Origin: WVYX01 sp039592335
GTDB taxonomy: Bacteria; Gemmatimonadota; Gemmatimonadetes; Gemmatimonadales; GWC2-71-9
Assembly (NCBI GenBank): GCA_039592335.1
Contig: JBDHBX010000018.1
Location: forward strand, 1 to 64,000
Length of the DNA: 64,000 nucleotides
Direction: 5' to 3'
The translations under genes and the position numbers were made by a program. This document shows positions 14,502-23,103 of the stretch, in pieces (the first letter of the stretch is position 1; each line of letters starts with the position of its first letter). The notes under the pieces are model-generated. The model saw only the letters and a list, made by a program, of their open reading frames with translations. It had not been told where the DNA came from and did no database searches.

Positions 14502-14894
14502 ATGCCGATTACCTACCGCATCGACACGAATCGGGGCCTCGTGCTCACCGCCGCCACCGGCGTGCTCACGGATGACGAGCTGCTGGAGCACAAGCGCGCG
14601 CTCGCGGCCGACCCTGCGTTCTCGCCGGGCATGCGGCAGCTCTCGGACGTGCGGAGCGTGGAGCGGCTGGCCGTCACCCCCGACGGGGTGCGGCTCATGG
14701 TGGCGCTCGACCGGGATCAGTCGGACCAGCTCGGTGACTACAAGCTTGCCATTGTCGCCGGTGCCGATTTCGTGTTCGGCACGGCGCGCATGTACCAGAA
14801 CATGACCGACGATCAACCGGCCCACGTCCAGGTGTTCCGTGACATGGAAGAGGCTCGGGTGTGGCTGGGGCTGCCCCCCGATGACGGCGCGTAG
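14502..14894 (+). CDS. STAS/SpoIIAA-like protein
   Basis: This 130-residue alpha/beta protein has a beta-beta start (ITYRIDTNRGLVLTAATGVL), then a helix with LLEHKRALAADPAF, the strand-loop MRQLSDVRSVERL and a C-terminal helix DMEEARVWLGL. The layout fits SpoIIAA-like (STAS-related) small proteins that bind lipids or partners; no phosphorylatable Ser is obvious at the usual site. Its last 14 bases overlap the next gene. Confidence 0.7.
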   Translation: MPITYRIDTNRGLVLTAATGVLTDDELLEHKRALAADPAFSPGMRQLSDVRSVERLAVTPDGVRLMVALDRDQSDQLGDYKLAIVAGADFVFGTARMYQNMTDDQPAHVQVFRDMEEARVWLGLPPDDGA

Positions 14895-15663
14895 ACGGGT
14901 TCGCCTCGTCCACACCAACGCCGCCGAAGGGAAGGAGAAGGCTGCGCTCCTCCGCAAGGCCGGCTACCAGGTGGCGTTCGAGCCCGTGACACCCACCCTC
15001 CTGAAGAAGCTGCGCGACAGGCCACCTCAAGCACTGGTGATCGACCTGTCGCGCACCCCGTCGCACGGGCGTGACGTGGCAGTGGCGGTGCGCCACTGGA
15101 AGACGACGCGGCATGTGCCGATCGTCTTTGCCGACGGCGACCCCGCGAAGATCGAGAAGATCAAGCAGTTGGTGCCCGACGCCGAGTACACCCCCTGGAG
15201 ACGCGTCAAAAGCGCGTTGAAGCGCGCCATTGCCCATCCGCCACGGAAGCCGGTCAAGACGGCCTCGGTGTTGGCGGGCTACTCGGGCACGCCGCTTCCC
15301 AAGAAGCTCGGCATCAAACCTGGCTTCACCGTGGGCCTCATCGGGGCCCCAGAGGATTTCGAGAAGACGCTGGGCCAGCTGCCCGAGGGGGTAATCCTGC
15401 GCCGGCCGGCGCGTGGCAGGTGTGACCTGCTGATCTGGTTCCCTACCTCAAGGAAGGACCTCGAGCGCCGGGTGGAGAAGATGGGTGCCGCCACCGGCCC
15501 CGGAGGTATCTGGATTGCGTGGCCCAAGCAGGCCTCGGGCGTCGAGACCGACTTGATCCAGACCGAAGTGCGCAGGGCGGGCCTCGACAACGGTCTGGTG
15601 GACTACAAGATCTGCGCCATCGATGCCACCTGGTCCGGGCTCAAGTTCGCAAGGCGCTCCTGA
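14881..15663 (+). CDS. receiver-like domain fused to DUF3052
   Basis: In this 260-residue protein the first 115 residues look like a degenerate receiver: VRLVHTNAAEGKEKAALLRKAG, then LVIDLSRTPSHGRDVAVAVR and HVPIVFADGD. Residues 128-260 match DUF3052: GYSGTPLPKKLGIKPG, VGLIGAPEDF, GGIWIAWPKQASGVETDL, GLVDYKICAIDATWSGLKF. The family is common in actinobacteria and of unknown function. A fusion to a receiver suggests a signalling output, although the acidic pocket of true receivers is largely missing. It is translationally coupled to the upstream STAS-like gene by overlap. Confidence 0.78.
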   Translation: MTARRRVRLVHTNAAEGKEKAALLRKAGYQVAFEPVTPTLLKKLRDRPPQALVIDLSRTPSHGRDVAVAVRHWKTTRHVPIVFADGDPAKIEKIKQLVPDAEYTPWRRVKSALKRAIAHPPRKPVKTASVLAGYSGTPLPKKLGIKPGFTVGLIGAPEDFEKTLGQLPEGVILRRPARGRCDLLIWFPTSRKDLERRVEKMGAATGPGGIWIAWPKQASGVETDLIQTEVRRAGLDNGLVDYKICAIDATWSGLKFARRS

Positions 15664-15756
15664 GCCCAGCGGTGGGCTCTGGCGCGACCGACCCGGCACC
15701 GGCACTTTGACACTGGTCGTTCCGTAGTTCACTCGCACTCCATCCCGGAGGCGACC

Positions 15757-15945
15757 ATGAAGCCCGCACTACTCGTCACCCTGATCTTCCTGTGCATCGT
15801 GGCGTTCGGCCACCTGGTACGGGTCCTCCTGGGGATCGAGCTCGTCGTCGGTAGACAATCGGTCCCGCAATGGCCGAGCGTCGTCGCGACTGTCGCGCTC
15901 TTCGCCCTGGCCGTGTGGCTCTACCGCGAACAGGGAGCGAAGTGA
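15757..15945 (+). CDS. two-helix small membrane protein
   Basis: This 62-residue protein has two hydrophobic spans (about 4-22 and 40-56) joined by a polar loop with RVLLGIELVVGRQSVPQWPS. The ATG at 15757 follows CGGAGGCGACC. The GTG of the next gene overlaps its stop (GTGA), so it may work with the methyltransferase-like protein downstream. I know the type as a frequent small unknown membrane protein. Confidence 0.7.
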   Translation: MKPALLVTLIFLCIVAFGHLVRVLLGIELVVGRQSVPQWPSVVATVALFALAVWLYREQGAK

Positions 15946-16535
15946 ACACGGCCCGTTTCGTCCTCGCGCTCCTCTCCATCGTGATGGTTCCGCCGGCGAT
16001 CGTGCACTGGCTCGTGGTCCACCCGTTCGCACGGTTCTGGCGCAGGATCGGCCCCCCGACGAGCTACATCATGCTCGTTGCCCTGTATGTGGCGGTGGCC
16101 GCGGCGATGTACGCCGTGAGCGGGCCGATCCTTGGCGTGGAGTTTGGCACCAACTGGATCCTCATCGGCTTCGCCGTCGTGGTGTACCTGGCGAGTGTGG
16201 CCATTGAGATCCGCTGCCGCCGCTTGCTGTCGGCTCGCATGCTCCTGGGAGGACCAGAGCTCAATCCGAAGACCGGACCGGGCAAGCTGCTCACCCAGGG
16301 GATCTACGGCCGGGTGCGGCACCCCAGGTACATCGCCGTCCTGCTCGGCATGATCGCGGTCGCCCTGTTCTGTAACTACCTCGGCCTCTACGTGGTCGTG
16401 GCACTCACCGTTCCCGGGCTGTACGTCGTCGCCATGCTGGAGGAGCGTGAGCTGCTCCAGCGGTTCGGTACCGAGTATCGGGACTACATGGAGCGCGTGC
16501 CGCGGTTCGTGCCCAGGAAGCAGCAGCCCGTCTGA
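15942..16535 (+). CDS. isoprenylcysteine-methyltransferase-like membrane protein
   Basis: This 197-residue protein has four to five membrane spans and an ICMT/PEMT-type C-terminal signature: GIYGRVRHPRYIAV (near 120-133) and EERELLQRFGTEYRDYMERVPRFVP. The RHP and E-x-x-L-x-x-x-F-x-x-Y elements form the SAM and lipid site in this superfamily. The bacterial substrate is unknown and is probably a membrane lipid or small molecule. The GTG start overlaps the previous stop. Confidence 0.82.
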   Translation: MNTARFVLALLSIVMVPPAIVHWLVVHPFARFWRRIGPPTSYIMLVALYVAVAAAMYAVSGPILGVEFGTNWILIGFAVVVYLASVAIEIRCRRLLSARMLLGGPELNPKTGPGKLLTQGIYGRVRHPRYIAVLLGMIAVALFCNYLGLYVVVALTVPGLYVVAMLEERELLQRFGTEYRDYMERVPRFVPRKQQPV

Positions 16536-16536
16536 G

Positions 16537-17001
16537 ATGGCCCGGTACTACACGACTCCCCCTGCCATCGTCAAGCGGAACGCCATTCTGCTGGCCGCAT
16601 CCATCGTCACCACCTTCGCGGTGCTGCGCGTAGCGCTCCTCATCTCGCCCGATTCGGACTTCAACGTGGGTTCGTACAACATCCACCATCTGTTCACGGG
16701 TCTGCTGTTGATCACGCTGGGCGGGATTCCGCTCGCCGTGTTCCGGGGGTTCACGCGCCGCCTCGACCTCGCGCTCGTCGTGTTCGGGGTCGGGCTGGGC
16801 ATGGCCCTCGATGAGTGGGTGTACCTGATCGCCACCGAGGGCTCGAACGCGGCGTACCTGCTTCCCATCTCGTGGTGGGGTGGCATCGCCCTCATCGCAC
16901 TCGCTTGCGCCTACACCGTGGCGCTGGTCCTGTACCGCACCTGGCTCCGGCCACACGACGAACACCGGAACACGACCCCTTCCGACGGAGCACACCCATG
17001 A
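16537..17001 (+). CDS. four-helix membrane protein
   Basis: This 154-residue protein has spans near 15-35, 47-66, 75-98 and 113-135. Conserved-looking His pairs (NIHHLFTG) and acidic residues (GMALDEWVYL) sit within the membrane helices, which could bind a metal or haem. The ATG is one base after the previous stop and the gene overlaps the next by four bases, so it is part of an operon. The family is unknown to me. Confidence 0.7.
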   Translation: MARYYTTPPAIVKRNAILLAASIVTTFAVLRVALLISPDSDFNVGSYNIHHLFTGLLLITLGGIPLAVFRGFTRRLDLALVVFGVGLGMALDEWVYLIATEGSNAAYLLPISWWGGIALIALACAYTVALVLYRTWLRPHDEHRNTTPSDGAHP

Positions 17002-17195
17002 GCGATCAGCCGGCGAGGACCTGCCTGGCCTGCCACAGGGGACCGGATCAGACACCTCTCATCACGCTCGAGTACCGGGACACTACATTGTGGATCTGCC
17101 CGCAGCATCTTCCCGTGCTGATCCACGACCCCGCCCGGTTGATCGGGGTTCTGCCAGGAGCCGAGCAGTTGCGGCCGGCGGATCACCACGATTGA
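16998..17195 (+). CDS. small zinc-binding protein
   Basis: This 65-residue protein has CLACHRG near the N-terminus and LWICPQHLPVLIHDP in the middle, giving a C-x-x-C and a C-x-x-H that could hold one zinc ion. It starts in the ATGA overlap with the membrane protein gene upstream. The function is unknown. Confidence 0.68.
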   Translation: MSDQPARTCLACHRGPDQTPLITLEYRDTTLWICPQHLPVLIHDPARLIGVLPGAEQLRPADHHD

Positions 17196-17214
17196 CGGGG
17201 CATGAGGGAAACCA

Positions 17215-17715
17215 ATGATCCGCCGTATCGACGACTTCACACACGACTGGGAGCACGAGCACGGCGCCACGCTCAGGCTGCTCCGCTCGCTCACCGACGC
17301 GTCGCTGGCGCAGCGCGTGACCGACGAAGGACGCTCCATTCAGGACCTCGCCTGGCACATGGTATTAGCCTTGCCCGACACGCTGCGGCGCCTGGGGTTC
17401 TCGACGTCGGGGCCCGCGGATGACGCCCCGGCACCCACCAGCGCCGATGATATCGCGGATACGTACCAACGCGTAGCGGGAGAGTTGGCAGACCGGATAT
17501 CCACGACCTGGACGGACGCAACCCTCGAGGAGTCCGTCTCCATCTTCGGCCAGGAGTGGAAGAAGGGGTTCATCCTCGCATCCGTGATCCGGCACCAGGC
17601 GCATCACCGCGGCCAGCTCACGGTGCTGATGCGACAAGCACGTCTCACGGTACCGGGGATCTACGGACCCGCCCGGGAGGAATGGGCGGCGATGGGACGG
17701 GAGCCTGAGCGCTGA
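17215..17715 (+). CDS. DinB-family protein
   Basis: This 166-residue four-helix protein of the DinB/DfsB superfamily has His ligands in SIQDLAWHMV and in VIRHQAHHRGQL (H-x-x-H-H-R-G-Q is diagnostic). The three His normally bind Ni, Zn or Mn. Members include bacillithiol and mycothiol S-transferases and isomerases, as well as many damage-induced proteins of unknown role. The ATG at 17215 gives a family-like start. Confidence 0.88.
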   Translation: MIRRIDDFTHDWEHEHGATLRLLRSLTDASLAQRVTDEGRSIQDLAWHMVLALPDTLRRLGFSTSGPADDAPAPTSADDIADTYQRVAGELADRISTTWTDATLEESVSIFGQEWKKGFILASVIRHQAHHRGQLTVLMRQARLTVPGIYGPAREEWAAMGREPER

Positions 17716-17725
17716 ACTGCGGCAT

Positions 17726-17745
17726 GGATTGGGATGTCCCAATCC
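17726..17745 (+). terminator. perfect hairpin after dinB-like gene
   Basis: GGATTGGGA and TCCCAATCC form a 9-bp stem with a 2-base loop, 11 bases after the DinB-like stop codon. No T-run follows, so it may be an RNA-stabilising or terminating hairpin. Confidence 0.4.
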
Positions 17746-17825
17746 GGGCACCCCACGCCCCCAATTCGGCCTAACGGGGTCACGACGGGATGTGATAGAT
17801 TGTTAGCCTCTGACCCAAACGTGAC

Positions 17826-18380
17826 GTGGTGGATGCCGTGAGTCGAATTCTCGTGGTCGACGACGATGACCAGGTGCGTGGGATCCTCCGCAAGCGCCTG
17901 GAGAAGAACGGCTTCGAGGTCGGCGAGGCCTCCGACGGGGAAGCGGCCCTGGGCTCGTACCGGGACACGCCCGCGGATGTCGTGATCACCGACCTCGTCA
18001 TGCCGGGCAAGGGCGGGCAGGGGTTGATCAGGGACCTGCGCCGCGAGTTCCCGCAGGCCCGGATCGTAGCGATCTCGGGCGCGCTGGATCAGGACGTGCC
18101 CTCGCTGCTGGCGGAGGCGGATCGCCTCGGGGCCCTCAAGACCCTCCCCAAGCCATTCACTTCAGAGCAGCTGTTCGAGGCCATCGACGGCGTCCTGCAG
18201 ATGTCGGTCGCCGACCTCCCACCGCCGCCCCCTCTGGAAGAGACGGTGGAGGTCGCCGAGTGGGGAGGGTTCGAGTGGTGGATGAGGAAGGAGAGCGCCG
18301 TCCCGGGCCTGAGCTGGGGGACCCTCGTTCAGCTGCTCGCCCTGATCATCGCCATCGTCGCGCTGGTCATGGCACTCTAG
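17826..18380 (+). CDS. response regulator with C-terminal membrane anchor
   Basis: This 184-residue protein has a full receiver domain: RILVVDDDDQVRGIL, the phosphoacceptor Asp in DVVITDLVMPG, and the KPF motif. After a proline-rich linker (LPPPPPLEE near 139-147) it ends in a single hydrophobic helix (LVQLLALIIAIVALVMAL, about 167-184) with no residues beyond it. A receiver held on the membrane by a C-terminal tail anchor is unusual, because most receivers are soluble. No sensor kinase is adjacent. The GTG at 17838 (MSRILVV) is a possible alternative start. A terminator follows. Confidence 0.85.
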   Translation: MVDAVSRILVVDDDDQVRGILRKRLEKNGFEVGEASDGEAALGSYRDTPADVVITDLVMPGKGGQGLIRDLRREFPQARIVAISGALDQDVPSLLAEADRLGALKTLPKPFTSEQLFEAIDGVLQMSVADLPPPPPLEETVEVAEWGGFEWWMRKESAVPGLSWGTLVQLLALIIAIVALVMAL

Positions 18381-18402
18381 CGGCGCCGGACCCGCGGGCC
18401 GC

Positions 18403-18436
18403 AGGGCGCTCGAGCTACTCGGGCGCCCTTTCTTTC
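18403..18436 (+). terminator. rho-independent terminator
   Basis: AGGGCGCTCGAG (18403-18414) pairs with CTCGGGCGCCCT (18418-18429), one pair being a wobble, around loop CTA. TTCTTTC follows. It lies 23 bases after the response regulator stop. Confidence 0.85.
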
Positions 18437-18486
18437 AGACGACGCAGCGGGCAGCATCATCCTCCAGGTCACTCGCGGAGACCGAC

Positions 18487-18804
18487 ATGCGACGCTATCA
18501 CCACATTGGCATTCCGACGGCGACACCGCGCGACGGCGAGCAGTATCTCGAGGAGTACGGGATGTGCGTGTCGGGCTACGAGCAGAGTGACTATGGTGTC
18601 GAGTGGATGCGCTTCGAGCCCGACTCGCCCCTGCCGGAGCTCGTGAAGACCGTGCCTCACGTGGCGTTCGAGGTGGACGACTTGCGGGCCGAGCTCGCCG
18701 GCAGGGAGGTGCTGATCGCGCCGAACAGCCCGTCGCCGGGTGTCACCGTGGCGTTCATCGTGGAGAACGGCGCTCCGATCGAATTCCTGCAGCGCGAGAC
18801 CTGA
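18487..18804 (+). CDS. VOC-family (glyoxalase-fold) protein
   Basis: This 105-residue protein consists of two short beta-alpha-beta-beta-beta modules: YHHIGIPTATPRDGEQYLEEYGM, then PHVAFEVDDLRAELAG and TVAFIVENGAPIEFLQ. The metal ligands would be H5 or H6, H in PHVAF and the terminal E in IEFLQ. The vicinal oxygen chelate fold includes isomerases, dioxygenases and resistance proteins; the substrate is unknown. The ATG at 18487 lies 50 bases after the terminator, so this starts a new transcript. Confidence 0.8.
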   Translation: MRRYHHIGIPTATPRDGEQYLEEYGMCVSGYEQSDYGVEWMRFEPDSPLPELVKTVPHVAFEVDDLRAELAGREVLIAPNSPSPGVTVAFIVENGAPIEFLQRET

Positions 18805-18881
18805 CGGCGTCTCTACACTGTGGCTGCCGTGCTATCTTGCGGTGGTACCCGGATTCCCTCGATACCCGTAGAAGCGGGGTG

Positions 18882-19241
18882 ATGACGGTGCACGTGGACA
18901 TCAAGCGATTCGACATGCCCGATGAGTCCCGGACATTCGAGAAGGGCAAGTTCGAGCTGGTGACCATCGGCGACATGACACTGGGACGGGCGAGCTACGA
19001 GCCCGGTTGGAAGTGGTCCGAGCACGTCGGGGCGGCAACGGGATCGGCGAGCTGCCAGGTGGATCACATCGGCTTGGTGCTCACGGGCCGTGCCATGGTG
19101 CGGATGGACGATGGCACGGAAATCGAGCTCAAGGCCGGTGACCTGTTCGCCATCGGACCGGGGCACGACAGCTGGGTCGTGGGCGACGAGCTCTACGTGT
19201 CGCTGCACTTCCTGGGCGCCGACGAGTACGCAAAGGAGTAA
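18882..19241 (+). CDS. cupin-domain protein
   Basis: This 119-residue cupin contains LGRASYEPGWKWSEHVG, VDHIGLVLTGRAMVRMDDG (motif 1, with H but reduced acidic ligands) and LKAGDLFAIGPGHDSWVVGD (motif 2). The G-x-x-W-x-E-H start is seen in cupins that bind small regulatory ligands. The ATG at 18882 follows GGGGTG. The function is unknown. Confidence 0.82.
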   Translation: MTVHVDIKRFDMPDESRTFEKGKFELVTIGDMTLGRASYEPGWKWSEHVGAATGSASCQVDHIGLVLTGRAMVRMDDGTEIELKAGDLFAIGPGHDSWVVGDELYVSLHFLGADEYAKE

Positions 19242-19335
19242 TGAACAGCACATGCAGCACCTCGCGGGCGACATGGCAGGGTGGCGCCGAGCCCACCTTC
19301 CTGTTTCCAGGTAGGGAGGCGCCGGTCACACCCCC

Positions 19336-22300
19336 GTGACGCTCCAGGCGCAGCGGCCCACCCTCAGCAGCGACGAGGCCATCCGTCTCGCCGAGGAGCT
19401 CTACGGTCTCACAGGCACGCTGCAGCCTCTCCCCAGCGAGCGCGATCAGAACTTCCAGCTGACGACTCCGAGCGGGGAGTCGTTCGTCCTCAAGCTCTCC
19501 GGAGCCGCTGAAGCTCCGGATCACCTCGAACTCCAGAACGCCACGCTGCGCTGGCTCGCCGACCACAATGGTGAGGCACTAGTACCCCGTCTGTGCCCGA
19601 CCAAGAGTGGCGAGCAAATGACGGTACTGGACGGAAGCGACGCCCAGGCCCATCGCGTGCGTCTGCTCACCTGGCTCCCCGGCACCCCCCTGGCTGACGC
19701 ACGGCCTCACACGCCCGGACTCCTAACCGACCTAGGGCGGCGGCTGGCCTACCTCGTAGCTGCGCTCCAGGGGTTCTCGCACCCGGCTGCCACGCGCAGT
19801 GGCTTCATGTGGGACCTCGGACGGGCACCGGAGGTCATCACGTCACACCTCGACGCGGTCGACCCAATGCGACGCCACCTCATCGAGGACGTGTTGCGGC
19901 AGTGGGAGACCGTCGTCGCCCCGGTCTGGCCGGAGCTACGGCGCAGCGTGGCCTACAACGACGCCAACGACCACAACGTGCTGGTGAGCGCGCCAGCCCC
20001 CCGGCGGCACGTGACGGGCTTCATCGACTTCGGCGACATGCTGGAGACGTGCACCGTGAGCGATCCCGCCATTGCCATGGCGTACGCGATGCTCGGGAAG
20101 CGGGACCCCGTGGCGGCGGCGGCACGGGTGGTGGTGGGCTTCCACGAAGTCTTCCCGCTCACCGAGCCCGAGCTCGAAGTGCTCGATACGCTCGCCCGTG
20201 CACGGCTCGCCACGAGCGTGTGTTACTCCGCGCACCGCCGTGACACGGAACCCGCAAACGACTACCTCGTGATCAGCGAGCAGCCCGCGTGGGACGCGCT
20301 GGAACGCCTGGCCGACGTGCACCCGCGGCTCGTGCGCAGCGTGCTTCGCGAACGCTGCGGCCTGCCGCCTTGCCCTGCGAGCCCCGGCGTCGTTGCGTGG
20401 CTCGAGGCGCACGCCGACGAGCTAGGCCCGCTCGTGGAGTCCGATCCGCGGGAAACTCGGCACCTGGTATTCGACCTCTCGATTGGGAGCCCGGAGCTGG
20501 AGGACCCGCATGGCATCGTCGGGTCGCAGGCGTTCTCGGATCTGCTCTTCGGACGCATGCGACGAGAGGGAGTGAGCCTGGGTATCGGCCGGTACGATGA
20601 GGCACGCGCGATCTACACGAGCGCGGCATTCGCCGGCACCGAGGGAGAGCACCCCGAGCGCCGCACCGTGCACCTGGGCGTGGACCTCTTTCTCGAGCCC
20701 GGAGGGCCAATCATGGCGCCGCTCGACGGGCGCGTCCACAGCGTGCGGAACAACGCCGACGCGCTGGACTATGGCCCCACGGTGATCCTCGAGCACTCGC
20801 CGACTGGCGGGCCGACGTTCTACACGCTCTACGGACACCTGGCCGAGGACGCGCTCGCCCTCAAGCCGGGAATGCCCGTCGTGAAGGGTGACACCTTTGC
20901 GCGCATCGGGGAGTCCGACGTGAACGGTCGTTGGCCGCCACACCTCCACTTCCAGATCGTCACCGATGTGCTCGACCGCGTGGGCGAGTTCCCCGGCGTG
21001 GCCGCGCCGAGCGAGCGCGCTGTCTGGCTCGGCCTCTCACCCGACCCCAACCTCGTACTCCGTCTCCCCAACGGCGTGCGAGCCGAGGACCGAACGAAAC
21101 GCGCGGCGCTGCTGACCGCGCGCCGCGCGCGGCTCGGTCCCAACCTGAGCCTGCACTACGTGGAACCGCTCCACATCGTGCGGGGCAGGGGCCAGTATCT
21201 CTACGACGAGGTCGGCCGCTCCTACCTCGACTGTGTGAACAACGTGTGCCACGTGGGGCACTCGCACCCGCGCGTGGTCCGGGCAGCCCAACAGCAGATG
21301 GCGGTGCTCAACACCAACACCCGCTACCTGCACGAGCACCTGGTGCGCTACGCCGAGCGGCTGAGCGCGTTGTTTCCCGACCCCCTGCGGGTCTGTTACT
21401 TCGTCTGCTCCGGCAGCGAGGCCAACGAGCTCGCACTTCGCATGGCGCGGGAGCACACAGGACGTACCGACCTCGTCGTGCTGGACGGGGCGTACCACGG
21501 CAACACGGCGGCCCTCATCGAGGCGAGCCCGTACAAGTTCGACGGTCGGGGCGGGCACGGGGCGCCGCCACACATCCACAAGGTCGTAATGCCAGACGAC
21601 TACCGCGGCCCCTACCGGCGGGAGGACCCCGACTGTGGCCTGAAGTACGCCGCGCACGTTGAGGAGGCTCTCGAGAGCGCGCAGCGGGAGGGCCGCGACG
21701 TAGCAGCGCTCATCACCGAGACACTGCTGGGCTGCGGGGGGCAAATCGAGCTCCCGCCCGGCTACCTAGCGGCCGCGTACGCCCATGCCAAGACGGCCGG
21801 CGCGGTGTGCATCGCAGACGAGGTTCAGGTGGGATTCGGGCGCGTCGGCACCCACTTCTGGGGATTCGAGACACAGGACGTGGTGCCCGACATCGTCACG
21901 CTCGGCAAGCCCATCGGAAACGGGCACCCTCTCGCGGCCGTGGTGACCACACCCGAGATCGCCGCGTCGTTCGACACCGGGATGGAGTACTTCAACACGT
22001 TCGGCGGCAACCCTGTCTCCTGCGCTGTGGGACTGGCGGTCCTCGACGTGTTGCGTGACGAGCGGCTGCCAGAGCACGCCTTGGAGGTGGGCACGCACCT
22101 CAAGGAATCCCTCGCGGGCCTCGCCGAGCGGCATCCCGCAGTGGGTGATGTCCGCGGCCGGGGCCTTTTTCTCGGGGTCGAGTTCGTGACGGACCCCGAG
22201 ACGCGCACGCCGGCCACCGATATCGCGCGCTACGTCGTGGAACGCATGAAGGACCACGGCATCCTGCTCAGTACCGACGGGCCCGACGACAACGTGCTCA

Positions 22301-22419
22301 AGATCAAGCCGCCACTCCCCTTCTCCCGGGGTGACGCCGACCGCTTCGTGGGGGTGCTGGACGCCGTCCTGGGAGAGGATCTCGTCCGGCTTGCGGGGAG
22401 GGCGGACGCGGCCGCATGA
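19336..22419 (+). CDS. trifunctional kinase / M23 / class-III aminotransferase fusion
   Basis: This 1027-residue protein has three domains. Residues about 15-330 form an APH/hydroxylysine-kinase-like domain (NDANDHNVLV catalytic loop, then GFIDFGDM). Residues about 440-545 form an M23 metallopeptidase-like domain with HLGVD and HLHFQ zinc ligands. Residues about 590-1020 form a class-III PLP aminotransferase with the Schiff-base Lys in TLGKPIGNG. The end domains match the kinase and phospho-lyase that degrade hydroxylysine or ethanolamine via a phosphorylated intermediate; this fusion architecture recurs in bacteria. The role of the M23 part is unclear. The start is GTG at 19336. Confidence 0.88.
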   Translation: MTLQAQRPTLSSDEAIRLAEELYGLTGTLQPLPSERDQNFQLTTPSGESFVLKLSGAAEAPDHLELQNATLRWLADHNGEALVPRLCPTKSGEQMTVLDGSDAQAHRVRLLTWLPGTPLADARPHTPGLLTDLGRRLAYLVAALQGFSHPAATRSGFMWDLGRAPEVITSHLDAVDPMRRHLIEDVLRQWETVVAPVWPELRRSVAYNDANDHNVLVSAPAPRRHVTGFIDFGDMLETCTVSDPAIAMAYAMLGKRDPVAAAARVVVGFHEVFPLTEPELEVLDTLARARLATSVCYSAHRRDTEPANDYLVISEQPAWDALERLADVHPRLVRSVLRERCGLPPCPASPGVVAWLEAHADELGPLVESDPRETRHLVFDLSIGSPELEDPHGIVGSQAFSDLLFGRMRREGVSLGIGRYDEARAIYTSAAFAGTEGEHPERRTVHLGVDLFLEPGGPIMAPLDGRVHSVRNNADALDYGPTVILEHSPTGGPTFYTLYGHLAEDALALKPGMPVVKGDTFARIGESDVNGRWPPHLHFQIVTDVLDRVGEFPGVAAPSERAVWLGLSPDPNLVLRLPNGVRAEDRTKRAALLTARRARLGPNLSLHYVEPLHIVRGRGQYLYDEVGRSYLDCVNNVCHVGHSHPRVVRAAQQQMAVLNTNTRYLHEHLVRYAERLSALFPDPLRVCYFVCSGSEANELALRMAREHTGRTDLVVLDGAYHGNTAALIEASPYKFDGRGGHGAPPHIHKVVMPDDYRGPYRREDPDCGLKYAAHVEEALESAQREGRDVAALITETLLGCGGQIELPPGYLAAAYAHAKTAGAVCIADEVQVGFGRVGTHFWGFETQDVVPDIVTLGKPIGNGHPLAAVVTTPEIAASFDTGMEYFNTFGGNPVSCAVGLAVLDVLRDERLPEHALEVGTHLKESLAGLAERHPAVGDVRGRGLFLGVEFVTDPETRTPATDIARYVVERMKDHGILLSTDGPDDNVLKIKPPLPFSRGDADRFVGVLDAVLGEDLVRLAGRADAAA

Positions 22420-22441
22420 TTCGCACTCTCCAGGAGGCGAC

Positions 22442-22837
22442 ATGCGACGCGTCACGGGCATCGGCGGGATCTTCTTCAAGTCACAGGATCCCGGGCAGCT
22501 GAAGACCTGGTACGAGCAGCACCTCGGCATCACCCCCGACCAGGACGGCTATGTCTCCTTCGAGTGGCGCGAGAAGGACGATCCGGACACCCTTGGCTAC
22601 ACCGTCTGGGGCCCGTTCAAGGACGACACGAAGTACTTCCAACCCAGCACGAAACCGTTCATGGTCAACTTCCGGGTCGAGAACCTCGACGCGCTGCTGA
22701 AGCAGCTGCGCGCGGAGGGTATCGAGGTGGACGACAAGGTCGAGGAGTACGAGTACGGACGGTTCGGCTGGATCATGGATCCGGAGGGGCACCGCATCGA
22801 ACTGTGGCAGCCGCCACAGCGCGGCGAGACCGACTAG
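22442..22837 (+). CDS. VOC-family protein
   Basis: This 131-residue glyoxalase-fold protein begins VTGIGGIFFKSQDPGQLKTWYEQHLGI and ends FGWIMDPEGHRIELWQPP, the diagnostic D-P-x-G-x-x-x-E-L-W end. Motifs FMVNFRVENLDALL and GIEVDDKVEEY lie between. The usual first metal His is replaced by Gly/Phe, so metal binding may differ. CAGGAGGCGAC precedes the ATG. It follows the trifunctional gene by 22 bases and is likely cotranscribed with it. Confidence 0.88.
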   Translation: MRRVTGIGGIFFKSQDPGQLKTWYEQHLGITPDQDGYVSFEWREKDDPDTLGYTVWGPFKDDTKYFQPSTKPFMVNFRVENLDALLKQLRAEGIEVDDKVEEYEYGRFGWIMDPEGHRIELWQPPQRGETD

Positions 22838-22854
22838 ACAAGGAGGTGCGCAAC

Positions 22855-23103
22855 GTGGACGACGACATTCGGATCTACGACAACGAAACGGGCGACATCA
22901 TCGGCAACATCACGGAGGAGCAACTCCAGTTCCTGATCGACCAGCTGGAAGAGGAGTCATCCACCGATCAGGATTACTTCATCAGCCGTGAAACGCTGGA
23001 GATGTTCGGGAACGTAGGCGCGGACACGGAGCTGCTCGACCTCCTGCGGGGGGCGCTGGGACACCAACAGAGCATCGAGATCCGCTGGGCACGGGAGGGC
23101 TGA
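22855..23103 (+). CDS. small acidic hypothetical protein
   Basis: This 82-residue acidic protein has IRIYDNETGDIIGNITEEQLQFLIDQLEEES, then DQDYFISRETLEMF and ADTELLDLLRGAL. The pattern of a short beta hairpin plus two helices recurs in uncharacterised proteins next to DUF1844-type genes. The start is GTG at 22855 after AAGGAGGTGCG. Its stop overlaps the next start (TGATG), indicating coupling. Confidence 0.75.
   Translation: MDDDIRIYDNETGDIIGNITEEQLQFLIDQLEEESSTDQDYFISRETLEMFGNVGADTELLDLLRGALGHQQSIEIRWAREG

Noticed and set aside
17769..17808. GCCTAAC...GTTAGCC pair resembling an attC
   Set aside because: The right box has C where R is required and the inner sequence does not pair. It is 11 kb from the array and more likely part of the promoter of the response regulator gene.
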